Source: Gavia stellata (Eukaryota; Chordata; Aves; Gaviiformes; Gaviidae). From it: a stretch of 64,000 nt of DNA. The stretch spans positions 2,290,001 through 2,354,000 of the forward strand of contig NC_082617.1 in assembly GCF_030936135.1 (NCBI RefSeq), in the 5' to 3' direction. A program made the position numbers and the translations under genes. Below, piece after piece: positions 30,201 to 41,700 of this stretch. Positions within the stretch are counted from its first letter, which is position 1. Each line of letters begins with the position of its first letter. The notes beneath the pieces were generated by a model. The model was given only the letters and a program-made list of their open reading frames with translations, searched no databases and was not told the DNA's origin.

Positions 30201-33200
30201 AGATAAATCATCAGGAGTGTTTACAACTTGGACACAAGAGGTTTTTAAGCTAAAAGACAATTTGGTGTTTGAAGAGATACGTGTGAATATATTTAGATTG
30301 GAGATGGGAAATGAAACTCTAGAAGAGCTTTCTAAACTGAAAGCAGCACTAGCAAACAAAACCCAAACGACAACCAGCTGATGGTGGAGCTGGTTCAGTT
30401 TGAGACAGTGACCTTGTGACACAGCTTTCCGGGAATCACCGGTGGCCCAGAACACAACTGCCAGTGCAGCCTTGTGCAGCATCAGTGACGGGGTGATCTC
30501 AAAAGACTTTGAAGTTAAATTAAAAAGAGCAATGAGAGAAGTTAAAAGATTTGGGGATGATAAGAAGGAAACTAAGGTAGCGGTGCTGTGGAAGAACTCA
30601 AGAGAAAGAATTAACACTCCTTGCAAACACTGAGCTCAATTAATGCAAGTAAGCACCTGTATGCACCCAAGTCAGCTGGTATAAGCTACACCAGCAACAC
30701 ACAGCAAAGGTATTTTCTGCATCACTCTGCAGATGAAGTTTGCAGCCAATCTCTGCATTAGAGAACTTCATAGTAACTCCCCTGGAAAGTTAACTTGAAA
30801 TATAACCTAAAGTCACTGGCTAAAAGCAGAATGTATTCCCTGTACATATTTCTGCTAGTATTTTTTAGCTCACTCCGCTCCTGATTTGTGCTTAAATATT
30901 AAGACCAGAAACACAGTTCAGAAAAGTGTTCAGGGAGAAGAAAAAAAGAGAGAGACTAATGCAAGCAGCAGCTCACCTGACACAGAAAAGCGTTACCGAA
31001 GGATACCTGCAGAACAAACGTTGTGATGTTCATATAGCATAGCTTTGAGGATTATAGTGTTTCAGAGGTTAAACGTTCAAGTGCTAGAACTGAAGTCCCA
31101 AATACAAACACTTGGGAAAGGAATCCTCTGCCAAGACACACAAACTTCAAATCGTCTTTTGCAGCAGGGAAGGAAGAAGAACAGCCAAAGTGCTTTACAC
31201 CACGGGATCAAAGATAAGTGTGCCGCAAGAGGAAAGAAGTAATGTAAGAACCTCCCCGTTCCCCCAGCCAAAATCTTGTCTCCTCCCTCTTGCTCTTTCA
31301 GTTGACTGATACATTGCTTTTGCTTTGGATGCACCATTCTCGCTAGTGACTACTGTCCAATTGGATCATTTATTCATTTTAGGATTTCACGCTCCTGCCA
31401 AACTCTGCAGGTTCCAATAGACTCCACAGAAGCCCTGGCTGTTTACCAGATTAAAAACTCCCTTCATGGTTGGATTGTGTCCAACCTCTCACTAATTTAC
31501 CATCACTGATATTCAGAAAGGGAGAAATAGAGGATGCGTTCTCTAGATATTTACAGTGTATTAACAAACAACGAGGTCAAGTATTCACAAGTGGATGCAT
31601 GTGGATGGGCAGGGTCTTGGTACAGATTACAAAAAGCATGCTTGATGCTCACCTGTGCAGCCCCTTCCCACCCTGCTATACCAGTGCTCCAACACCAAAT
31701 CCAACCTCCTGCAGTTACCCAACACTGAAAGACATTTTATGAGATCCTGAAAAGGACGGGATATTAAGTAGCATAAGAGGAAATAACCTAGACTGAGCCA
31801 CTTCAGCTGTCTTTTGCGTTACTAAAGGAAACCAACACATGGATAAATTTCTGTTTAAAAATAAATCACTTCGGGAACCGCCGAGTACAATCAGTCTCTG
31901 AGTTACAACTTAGGAGGTCTCTACCTGTGCCTCGGGGTAAAAAACAGTATCTAGGGCAGCAGCAGCAGCATGTTAATGTCTGTGTAATATTTCAAGCTGC
32001 AAATCTCTGGTTTGCTCGCACAGACTCTTAGGAGACAAGCTGACTGACATGGAGCTATGTGTATCACAAAAAGAAGGGCGTTGTTTTTAACAAGTCTGAC
32101 TCCATACCTGGAGGAAAAAAATCCACGCACATCAGTTTCTATTATCGCAAATTCTTTAAATAGGTTTAGTCTTGTACAAACCCAGCACTTCAGCAGCAGG
32201 TATTTTTGTCTGAATGGGTGACTTGACCTCTTGACTGCTGCCTGTTCCACATATTTGCACAGAGAGAAAAGAGAGGCATTGGAGTGGATTCCTGAGCACG
32301 CCCTGGAGAGGGGATCTGGAACAGGCTGTGGCTGGAGCAGGTGCAGGTATTTCAAAGCATTTGCACACCTGAAGGGCACAGACCTCATGGTGCACCTGCC
32401 TCGATGCTGCACTGTTACAAGGGATGCACATACACAAGGGTTTTTTTGTACTCTGCAGTAGCTTACCACATAAGAAAACAAACAGGGTGGGACAGGAGAG
32501 AGGAATGAGGAAATTCTCTCCAGGGCTTGTTTCTTTCGCCCTCGGTGCTGTCACCCAAGGTCAGAGGAGCCACAGCCTCCATTTCATGACCCCTCAAATT
32601 CTTAAAGAAAATAGCAAGACTCAGAGCTACACACAGGACTTCTCTTACTTTAAGCCATCATCTTGGAGCAGAACCAACCTCAGCACATAGGTAGGCTCTG
32701 TTCAGATACAGGTTTCTATCCCCCTGCTGCAATGCCACCTTGGCAGCTCAGCAAACTAAGCTGGTTCAGGGAGATGTGCAGCCAGCAGCAGGATGTGACA
32801 ACAACAAACTGTTAGCTCAAGTTCAGCATTAGGACTTCCTTTCACCCTCCACCAACATTTAACCATTGTTGCCTCATCTCACACATACAAGGAAGGTACA
32901 TTTGCCACTCCAGGGGAAAAAGAAGGGGAGGAAAGATAGGTATCTTATGCCAGTGCACAACAGAAACAACGGGTAAACGATCTGGACCTGGTGAGATGCC
33001 AAACACAAAGCAGTCTTCTCAAGCAGGTCTCAGCCATAAGATGACTGCCATTATACATAACCTCCACCACAGTTACCCAATCTATTGTTTCTGCCCTGTT
33101 AATCCAGAATCCTGCCACTCCACAGTAAATCACAGAATTTTTCCTGTGGCAAACAGCCTTCCAGACACCCAAAGGAGATCCACCTTTTAATGCAGAAACA

Positions 33201-33676
33201 CAGGACATGCAGAAACAGGAGAGACTACGGGAAGGATCTGCCAAGGTCCCAGAAAGTACCTTACAAATCAGCTCAGTCTGAAACATGGTGTGCAAACAGA
33301 GCTTCCTTAAAGACACATTCAAAAGGAATGAAGCCCCTTTCCAAATCATAAATCTAACAGGATTAACAACGGAGCCCTAAATCAAGGCCCATTAGAACAG
33401 CAAACTCTTCCCTTCAAAACAGTGCCTCATCTTTCCCATGCCAGTTCTGAAAAAGCAAGAAATAAACCTAATTCCATTGGCTCTGCCCAAAAGGACCAGA
33501 GCCTTAAAAAACACCTCTCCAGTCTCCTTTACACTAGTTACTTGCTCAACAGAGACGGTGCTTGCTGCTGTGGCCCAGCGCGCGGCGGCAGCAAGCACAC
33601 CAGCCATGCCAACGGGGCTGGCTCCTGTACAGAAGCCTCCAGACTTCTGTCTCAACACAGCTGGAGTGATTCTTAC

Positions 33677-33738
33677 CTAGGGTCTCTCCACCAATGCTTT
33701 TGGTAGCAGGAACAGGGTCAGGAGGTCCCTCTCTTCTC
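33677..33738 (-). other. Exon-like island (62 bp) with strong splice borders
   Basis: On the minus strand a CTTCTTCAG acceptor precedes 62 bases that end in CCTAG|GTAAGA. One frame is open throughout (reads RREGPPDPVPATKSIGGETL). It could be a non-coding 5' exon of SLC31A1, an exon of the unrecognised neighbouring gene, or chance. Confidence 0.3.
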
Positions 33739-34611
33739 CTGAAGAAGAAGTGAAAAAGATCTGGTAAGATTTACTAAGAATTAAAATGAAAGCGCCTGAG
33801 AGAAATCCAAGGGGAAAAGATTAAAAATAGCAAGTTGGAAAGGCAAAGATCTCTTGCTTGCACATGACGTACATCTCAGTCCTGCATGACACAAAGGAAT
33901 GCTACATATAAAACACGTAAGTAATGGAAAAGGCAACCAAAAGCTATCAGTGCTCTACTTACAGCAGTCCAGCTGGCAGACTATTTGAGCTCCACTGGCT
34001 CCGAGCTTGTGGTCTCAAGCCCAGTCTTTTTTTTTTTCTTTTTTTTTTTTAAGTGCTGTAAATGGCAGTGGGAGGGAAGCAAGGAGTCTGCAAACACTAC
34101 AGCACTGTTCACTGGCTCTAACTGTGGTCTCTCCTGAATGGTCTGAGCTAGTCACTGTGAGACTTAAGCACTGCTGCTAGTTTATTCAATTTCCTGGCAA
34201 ACTTGACAACTTTAACTGCTTCCTTTCCAAATAGGTGGCCTTGCTGTGACTCCTCCAGGATCCCAGGCTTAGCTCCAGAGTTGTTTAAAGGCACAGCTGA
34301 GGGAGAGACCAATTCTACCTGTTCATATTGTAGGAGTATCCAGCGACAGCAGCCAGAGCCCTCCTGGGTCAAGCTATATAAACACACTTTAAAGATATGG
34401 GGAACAAATAGGTCATTCTTCAATAATGTAATATAACGTGCTTTACAGATACACCAATGCCAAAATTCCCCTCGGAGCTCTCCGAAGCAGCTTCAGCAAC
34501 CCCAGGCTGGAACTCAGACACACAAGGAGGGACTGTGCTTTGCTGACCTCTTAATTGCACGACTCTTGTTTTTCCCTCACGCAACTCCTGAAGAAGGAGC
34601 TCTTAGTGCTG

Positions 34612-34672
34612 TATTAAGAATTTGTAGGAATTTATTAAGAATTATTAAGAATTTTATATTAAGAATTTAAGG
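34612..34672. repeat. Imperfect ATTAAGAATT repeat
   Basis: The word TTAAGAATT recurs four times in 60 bases with small insertions. It is a short AT-rich slippage repeat. Confidence 0.75.
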
Positions 34673-37039
34673 GATGTTTGCAATGTCACAGCAGAACTGT
34701 GTGGCTTGGCCTGGTACTGCGTCACTACCTTAGAGTCCCAACCAAAAGCCTTTACCAGAAGTTTAAGGCTTCCTAAAAGCTCAACACACTAGAAGGGGTC
34801 TGGATAAAGAGCAAGAAAGAGAAGGGAATGGCTCAGGAGAGGAGCTCCAATACATTTTGAGGGTTAGGTTGTCAGGCTGCATTATTTTGCATTTCCTGGG
34901 TTTTGTCCATGACCAGCAAAGCTTGCAAATCGATTCACACCAGATCAGCGAAGTTAAGCAGAAAAACACACTGTGTGACAGAGGGCACGTTCTCCCTCTC
35001 CACCTGTAAGTGGAAGGGATACAGCAGAGCTATTTAGACAGATGGGTTTCAGAAGCTTTTGAAGGAAGAAGACAGGTACTCTGGAGGATGTCCAGCTTGA
35101 GATGCCAGAGGGTGGAGTGCAGGGAGCGGAGAATAATGGGCAAAAAAAGAGCTGAGCAGGGCTACAGACAACATCTTGTGTTCAGCTTCGAAAGGGGACG
35201 ATGTCTGGGCAGACCGTGACATGCAGAGCTGGAAGCAGTCAGCAGGGACGTTAGAAGGGAGATGCAGCCAAGCTGGTAGCATGTAGAGACCAGCTCTTCA
35301 GCAGCTATCATACACAACACAAGCAGAAGAATGGGCTTTTAAAAATAACCTACAGGGCTGTTAGTTTTTCAGGAGGGGAGAAAACCATGCAGGAAAACTG
35401 ATCCTCTGTCATCACCTCCATCAAGGATCTCAGGCTGGAACCGTTACAGCACAGTCGTGGATGCTGAAGGTGACAGCAGAGAACATGGCATATAAAAAAT
35501 GCTCCGTTTCTCATGAGCCATGCCCACAACTTATAGTATTTGCCCAGGCTGAGATAGACCCTTTCTTAAGGCGACTCTGACAAACCCTAGAGGCAGGATA
35601 CTGGGGGGGAAGAGTGGAGCAAAGCTTCATGCCACCCATGCAGGGAGGTTTGAGGGTGAAGGATTAAGCCAGAGTTCAGTTCAGGTTCTCTGCAGCACAG
35701 CCAGATCACACGGTTGGGGCCAATAATCACACCCTGCGAGTACATGCCCTTTCCTTGGTGCCTGGGGGAACTCACGGGAGATCTGCGGGTCTTCGCAAAG
35801 ATCACAAGAGAGCCCTGCCAAGGGGAGTCATTCTGCTGTTTTCTCACACTTATCTGAGCTGCAAACCTCTATCCTTCAGGGCTCCTGGCTGCCACCATTG
35901 GCTTATTTTATTCTTACCAAATCCTTGTGCTTCTTTCCCACGTTCCACACTTGTACCAATACACGTTTATCCCTCTCATTATAGGGCTGCTTTGTCCCCA
36001 AGAGACAGGCTGCACCCTCCGCATAGCAACTATCGCATAGCACTCATGGACATAGCAAGAAAAAAAAAAGTGGTCCCATTTCAGACTGCGGATTCCAGTT
36101 GAGATGCTGGCTCACACAGACCTCCTGGAGTTGCACAACTTTATTTGGCAGCTCGGCGCAGTTATATACATTAATCAACTTTTAATTAAAATGAAGATTA
36201 AAAGAAGTTGATAAAGTATCAGCATTGGTTCAACCCTTAAGGTCTTTGCTTTGAACCAAAGCAACACTCAGCTATACAACTAAGGCAAAGCCGGTCGCGT
36301 TCACTTAGCACAATCCCCATTACCAGAGGAGGGGCCAGAGCTCTTCCTCTCAGCATGGCTACAATCACATCCCTTTGATGGAGTTTATTTTCATAGCAAA
36401 CTTGTCTGGTCACCTTCTGTTAGAGACCCTGCTTGATCTGCTTCCTTAGAAGGGGACAGTCATTCCTAATCTTCCAGCTTCTGCAGACTGCTCAGGAAAT
36501 CTCTGAATCTTTGAACAAGAAAAAAAAATATAACTAAGGACAGACTGTTCTTTACAGGACAATGCACTGAACTTCATGAAGCAGAGCATCATGACAGCCC
36601 ATGTCATTACTAATGGGCCCAATTAAAAGACAGGCAGCAGAAAAAAATCCTGCAGAGCAGAAAACCTAAGACTGTAAGACTGATAGTATCAGAGGAAAGG
36701 CTGAGAAATGCTGGCAAGAGATGTGTACAGATGGAGAAAATAATGGTGAGTTAGATAGGCTGAGCAACAGACTCCTCTCCAGACAAGCTTTTTGCTTAGC
36801 CATACTGAAACTACAGGAGATGGAAAAGCAATAAATGAAGGATGCTGCTGAGAAGCATGGCAAAACTGAGGAGTCCTTGCCAATGTTTTCACGGCTGTAA
36901 CCTCGTTTCTGCTAGAGAAGTCTGATACATACAGCCCATATTCGAGCACCTGGAAGGTACACAAAGCTTTGCATCAAGATCCAAGAGTGATCCTCTGCTG
37001 TCTCATAAAGGGTCCCAAACTCCATCAAGCTATAACCTG

Positions 37040-37155
37040 GCAGTTAGACTACATGACTGTTGTAGGTCCCTTCCAATTTAACTACCGTATCCTATCCTAT
37101 CCTATCCTATCCTATCCTATCCTATCCTATCCTATCCTATCCTATCCTATCCTAC
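37040..37155. repeat. CR1 3' end running into a (TATCC)n microsatellite
   Basis: The segment up to about 37085 (GTAGGTCCCTTCCAATTTAA) matches the conserved 3' end of avian CR1 LINEs. It passes straight into about 13 perfect TATCC units (37088-37155), where CR1 would normally end in a short ATTCTATG-type tail. The microsatellite probably grew from that tail. Confidence 0.8.
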
Positions 37156-37491
37156 AACGGCTCCTCCGCTTGTGCTGGCTCCCTCTCAGTCCTTGCCACA
37201 GCAGAGCAGGTAAGATTACTTCCGCAGTGACCACATCGACCTTTAGCAAGAGGTGACAGAACCAATGCCATCGCTCCTCAGTTTGTCTCTTTTTCTCACA
37301 AATTCTGGGTCAGCAATGCAGGGGGACTACATCAGCACACAAATCAGTAGAAAAACCCCTCATCTACAAGAGAATCCTGGACACATTCCCCCACAGGCTA
37401 GTGAACATTCAATTTTCCTTCGAAAGAAGAACTGCAATCTTGGAGACCGATCCATGCCTCCAACTGTTGGGGAAAATCTCGGGGTCATCAC

Positions 37492-37770
37492 CTACACATG
37501 CTCTCCAGGCTGCCCCACTCTTGGCAGCAGACAATAACACCATCTCTTCAGTACAGCAGCAACAAGGTGCTTCTTACTGAACAGTGCTAACAGCGAAAAC
37601 GTTTTTGAAGGTGTGCAATAGGCTTTTGGGCTCAGAATACAGCAGTGGGTGCATCTGACTAGATCCTTTTCATGCCGTTGCAAATGCAACACAGTCCTTG
37701 CCCTGACAAATGCAAAACAGTAGGAAGGGCAGGATACTAGGAATGACACTGGAATTGGATCTGGCAGCTC
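37492..37770 (-). other. Exon-like open segment, unrecognised
   Basis: On the minus strand a GGTGTTCACAG acceptor opens onto 92 codons (begins ELPDPIPVSFL) that end at TAG. A GTGATG sequence right after the stop could also serve as a weak donor. The reading contains CTHCC and other Cys/His residues. It lies 1 kb downstream of the unrecognised minus-strand gene and may be an alternative last exon, but the preceding exon offers only a weak donor in the right phase. Confidence 0.25.
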
Positions 37771-38790
37771 CTGTGAACACCACAGGGTACAGGCTTGCAA
37801 AATGCAGCCTGGTGCTCATCTGTTTTGCAGACATTGCTGAGCACACATCTGTCACAGAAGTGTGGCTCAAGGGAGTTATTTTTGGGTGACGGACAGATGC
37901 TGAAAGCTGCCACGAAGCTGAGGACGGTTGGTGAACTGTGTGTACATGGCTCTTATCCACACAAAGGACAGCCAGGCAGGACACAGCAAACAAGTTTTGG
38001 AGAAAGAGGTGTCAGAAATGACACGAACTGAAGTATTCTACTACACCAGCAATAACCTGCTGCCATCCTGATAAAACGCAAGTACTTTCAACCCGAGTGA
38101 ACCCAAATTAACCTGAAGTCCCCAGTGGGACACTTTCAAAGGATCTGAGCATATTCCACCCTTGGCCGTCTTTGACAACCCCAGCCAGAGAGACTATTAT
38201 AAGCTGAGCAAATCAAAAGTGCAGTTCAGGGAACAAAGCACAACTCGCTTGGCCCAGAGCCACCCACCCACTGACCAGAAGCAAAAGGCCAGGAACAGAC
38301 ATGTCAACCACAAGTTGTTTTCTTTACTGCTAACAAATGCCAATAAACATCATAGTCAGTATTCAAAAAGGTGAGGTGCTGTATCAGCAGACAGTGAACT
38401 CAAATGGTACAAAGGTGGCACCAATTAAAAGGTGATTAGGATCTCTTCAATAGTTCAAAGTTTGCCTGTTCATCTCCGAGTGTCACAAAACTTTCCCCTT
38501 TTTCACATTGCTGCTCCAGCTCCAACAGAATAGCACCCACCTCCAGCCAGCTCTTCTCGCTGGGCACAGAAAACAAGGACATGCAAGTGTCATATTGGGT
38601 GCTAAAGCAGATCAGTTCTGCAGCAGGCCTGTGACTTTTGCACTCGGAAGGAGCGACTTGCCATGCCCAAGCCCATCACGAGCACAATTTCTTCTGTTCT
38701 GCACATGTGCAGTATTTCTCCCCTCCCTGTTTTCATTTCTCTATTTCTTCCAGCACTAGCCCTTCGGATCCTGTATTTGCTCCACACTGT

Positions 38791-41700
38791 TCATTGTTCT
38801 CCTTTTTGTCTAGCCAGATGATGGCAGTCATCCCCTTTTTCTGACACCCAAGAGCACAGAATTTTCTGGAGAGCAGCAGAATTGAGGCACCTCAGAACAT
38901 GCAAGACCTGAGGAGTGAACGCCAGCCCCACAGCTCCCAAAGCAGAGAAGATGCCATACAAAAGCTGACTACAGCACTCATCTGGAGAGAAAAGCATGGC
39001 ATTAGAGATGCCAAAACTGACAGAGGATGCTATATTATTATTTCTTTATAAAACATCCAGGCTGAAGGGCTCCTACAAAAGCATGTCAGACACCAAAATT
39101 CCTTATAGCCAACGCCAGTGTGAATTCAGAGCTAGTACTAACAAGTTTCCATCAAAGGCAATTCCCAGGAGGCATCTACAGAACCTCTTCAGCACTCCCT
39201 ATGCATGTCAAAGACTTCTGAAGCAATTATCCCAGGACCGCAGTCTGGCAGGCCACTTCATCATAGCTTCATCTCTCTTCTGCAGATCATCAAGGGTATT
39301 AAACAGTAATACATAGCCATGTCACAAAATACCCAGTATTCAGCATCTAGGGAGGAGAAACCTAAAGGCCTCCTCTTCCCCCCAGGGACCGTGCTGTGTT
39401 TAAGCAGATATAAGGCAGAATGGCTTAAATCCCAGTGGCTTAACAGGCCTTGTTGGGATGCCAGACTAGCTGAGTGCAGTCTGCTTACCATGCACAATGT
39501 TCAGTCAGAAATCACCCGAGGACCCTCTCACTGAAAACTGCTTAGCACTCTCTTGGCAGCTGAAGAAAGCTGCCTAACCCTCCTGCTTACCAGCAGAGAG
39601 AAATGGGACAGCAGTGGGGAAGAGGAGACAGAAAAGAAGTGCCATGTGATCCGTATTTTCCAAGATTACATAACTTCTTGAATAAATAGATACTTCCTTG
39701 TCCTCTGCGGTGGTTTCTGCAGAAACGTTGCACAACCAAGCACAGGAGCGGTGACCAAGGAGATGTTACCCATATGGCCAGAGAGCAGGTAACATCCTGC
39801 TGCCTCATCATATGCTGAGGAACAAGTGGGACAGAGTCCTGAGCCTTGCAATACTCTTCAAAACCTTTTTAATCTAAAATAATTAATATTTGGAACTGTA
39901 CCTTAGACAACTTCTGCTTCCTTAGAAAACCCAGGCCTAGTGAAGATTTTCTCTTCCTATTTTATATGCCCTAATCAAGAACAGCTTCTAGTATGCATTC
40001 TTCTACCTACAATAGACTTTTTTTAAATGAAGGGAAAACGTAAATCTTAAAATGAAAAAACACCTTTTGTGCACAAGATTCACCATCATTCTCACTAATT
40101 CATCATCCAGATTCCTGCAAGTTCACGCCACCCAAAGCATTGGTATGTATGAAAAGGAGCCAGCCTGTCTCACACAAAAAGGGTGTCTCTGTCCAGAGGG
40201 TAAGGAGTTGTATTATTGTTTGTGACCATTCAGTGGCCACATGCAGAAGCATTCAATCTATAAGGAACGCTAGATATGTCAGGATGTGAGACAGGGTACT
40301 ACTCGCAAGTTAATACCTGATAAACCATTGCTACATGGTTTGTTGAAGTGGGAAGGACACACACTAAACAGTATAAAGAGCTCTGACCAGATTTATTTAA
40401 AATGGTGCCTTCTAGCCTTAAGCCCTGTAAGACTGTAAAATAATCTCAGGAGACACAACATGAAACTAGGGGTCAGCAAGTGCATCCCCAAGTAAGCACG
40501 CAAAAGTTTCCTCAGCTGCAAAACTGCAATGTGACTCAATGTGCCCTAAAAGTGCATTACCTGGCCTTTAATACAGGTGCAAGATTACAGATGCTATCTA
40601 GCAACATCATAAATACCTGTCTCATGCAGATAAAACTAATGCTGAGGGTAATAAAATGGATGGCATCGGTTTATTACAGGCCTCATAAAAGGGGAGCCTA
40701 AAGTCCATCAACACAGATGATTCAGAAGATTCCCAGAGGTCTTACCCTACTTGCCCTCGTTCCACATGTCACCGCAGGAGGACTTGCGGTTAAGATTTTT
40801 AGTCACAGAACTGTTGAGGTTTAGGAGACCTCCTGAGATCATCTAGTCCAACTTCACTGCTCAAGCAAGCTCAGCTGGAGCCGGTTGCCCAGTCAGCACC
40901 CTATTACCCCCTGAGCATGACGACTGCACATGTAGTTTGATAACTTGCACACATCAAGGACTTACCAGTTCTTGCAGAGATGGCGAGGAGCTGCTCTGCG
41001 CTCTGGAGAGCAAGGCCATAATTTATGGACCCAGATACAGCTCCTGTAGTTGAACTAAAAAGCTCCTGTTCTTGAACATCCTGCAAATCCTTTGGCAGGG
41101 AAATCTTCCCCACAGTGAACTCAGGCAATGCCTGAGGCACTGCAGTGCAGTGGTAACAAAGATAGTTTTAAGTTAATGGATCAGTTGATAACAACTTAGC
41201 CATTTACACAAACCTCCACATGCAGAAAATAAGCTCATTTTTCCCCTCTGGCTGTTTTTCAATGCCATAACCAGACTTAGCCCAGAAAAGGCAACACTTG
41301 TACAAGTTCTGAACTGGCTTTCAGGTATGTTTTGAGAATCTGGACAAGAAGAAAACTGCCCTCCAGAACTCTTTGTTAATTAAGTTTTAGGAATCCATTC
41401 CACACATATGATATGAGACACACTGGTTTAAGTAATTCATATACTTTTTTCTGTGTCCAGTACTACCACACACTCATCACAGAAAAACACCTTCATTGTG
41501 CATTAGCTTCCACCACATGTGAAAGCTTCCTTGAATAACAATCCCAGGAGCACATTTCACTCCTTTCTTTTCATATTCAAGTAGTTGTTTGTCTACAATT
41601 ACTCATTAGATGTGTGTCCATGTGCAGACGCAGCATTTTAAAGTGGCCACTCAACCATTCACCTTCCCTGGAGCTGTCACGTTCCAGCTTGTGCCAGACA

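Larger units (their letters stand above)
29093..38790. other. Long intron or intergenic stretch upstream of SLC31A1
   Basis: This belongs at least partly to SLC31A1 intron 1. Apart from the exon-like islands and repeats listed separately, I see only AT-leaning non-coding sequence. No CpG island is present, which argues against an SLC31A1 promoter inside it. Confidence 0.5.

Noticed and set aside
30123-30626. 167-codon minus-strand frame
   Set aside because: Lies within a probable worn interspersed element and is AT-rich, with no recognisable domain.
31951-32554. Two overlapping minus-strand frames of 176 and 132 codons
   Set aside because: They overlap in different frames, have no matching splice borders, and neither reads like a known protein.
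39590-39814. Longer version of the 39.8-kb exon ending at a strong GTAAGC donor (39590)
   Set aside because: In the phase set by the preceding exon it meets a stop, and in the other open phase it does not join the next exon; the short form fits both neighbours.
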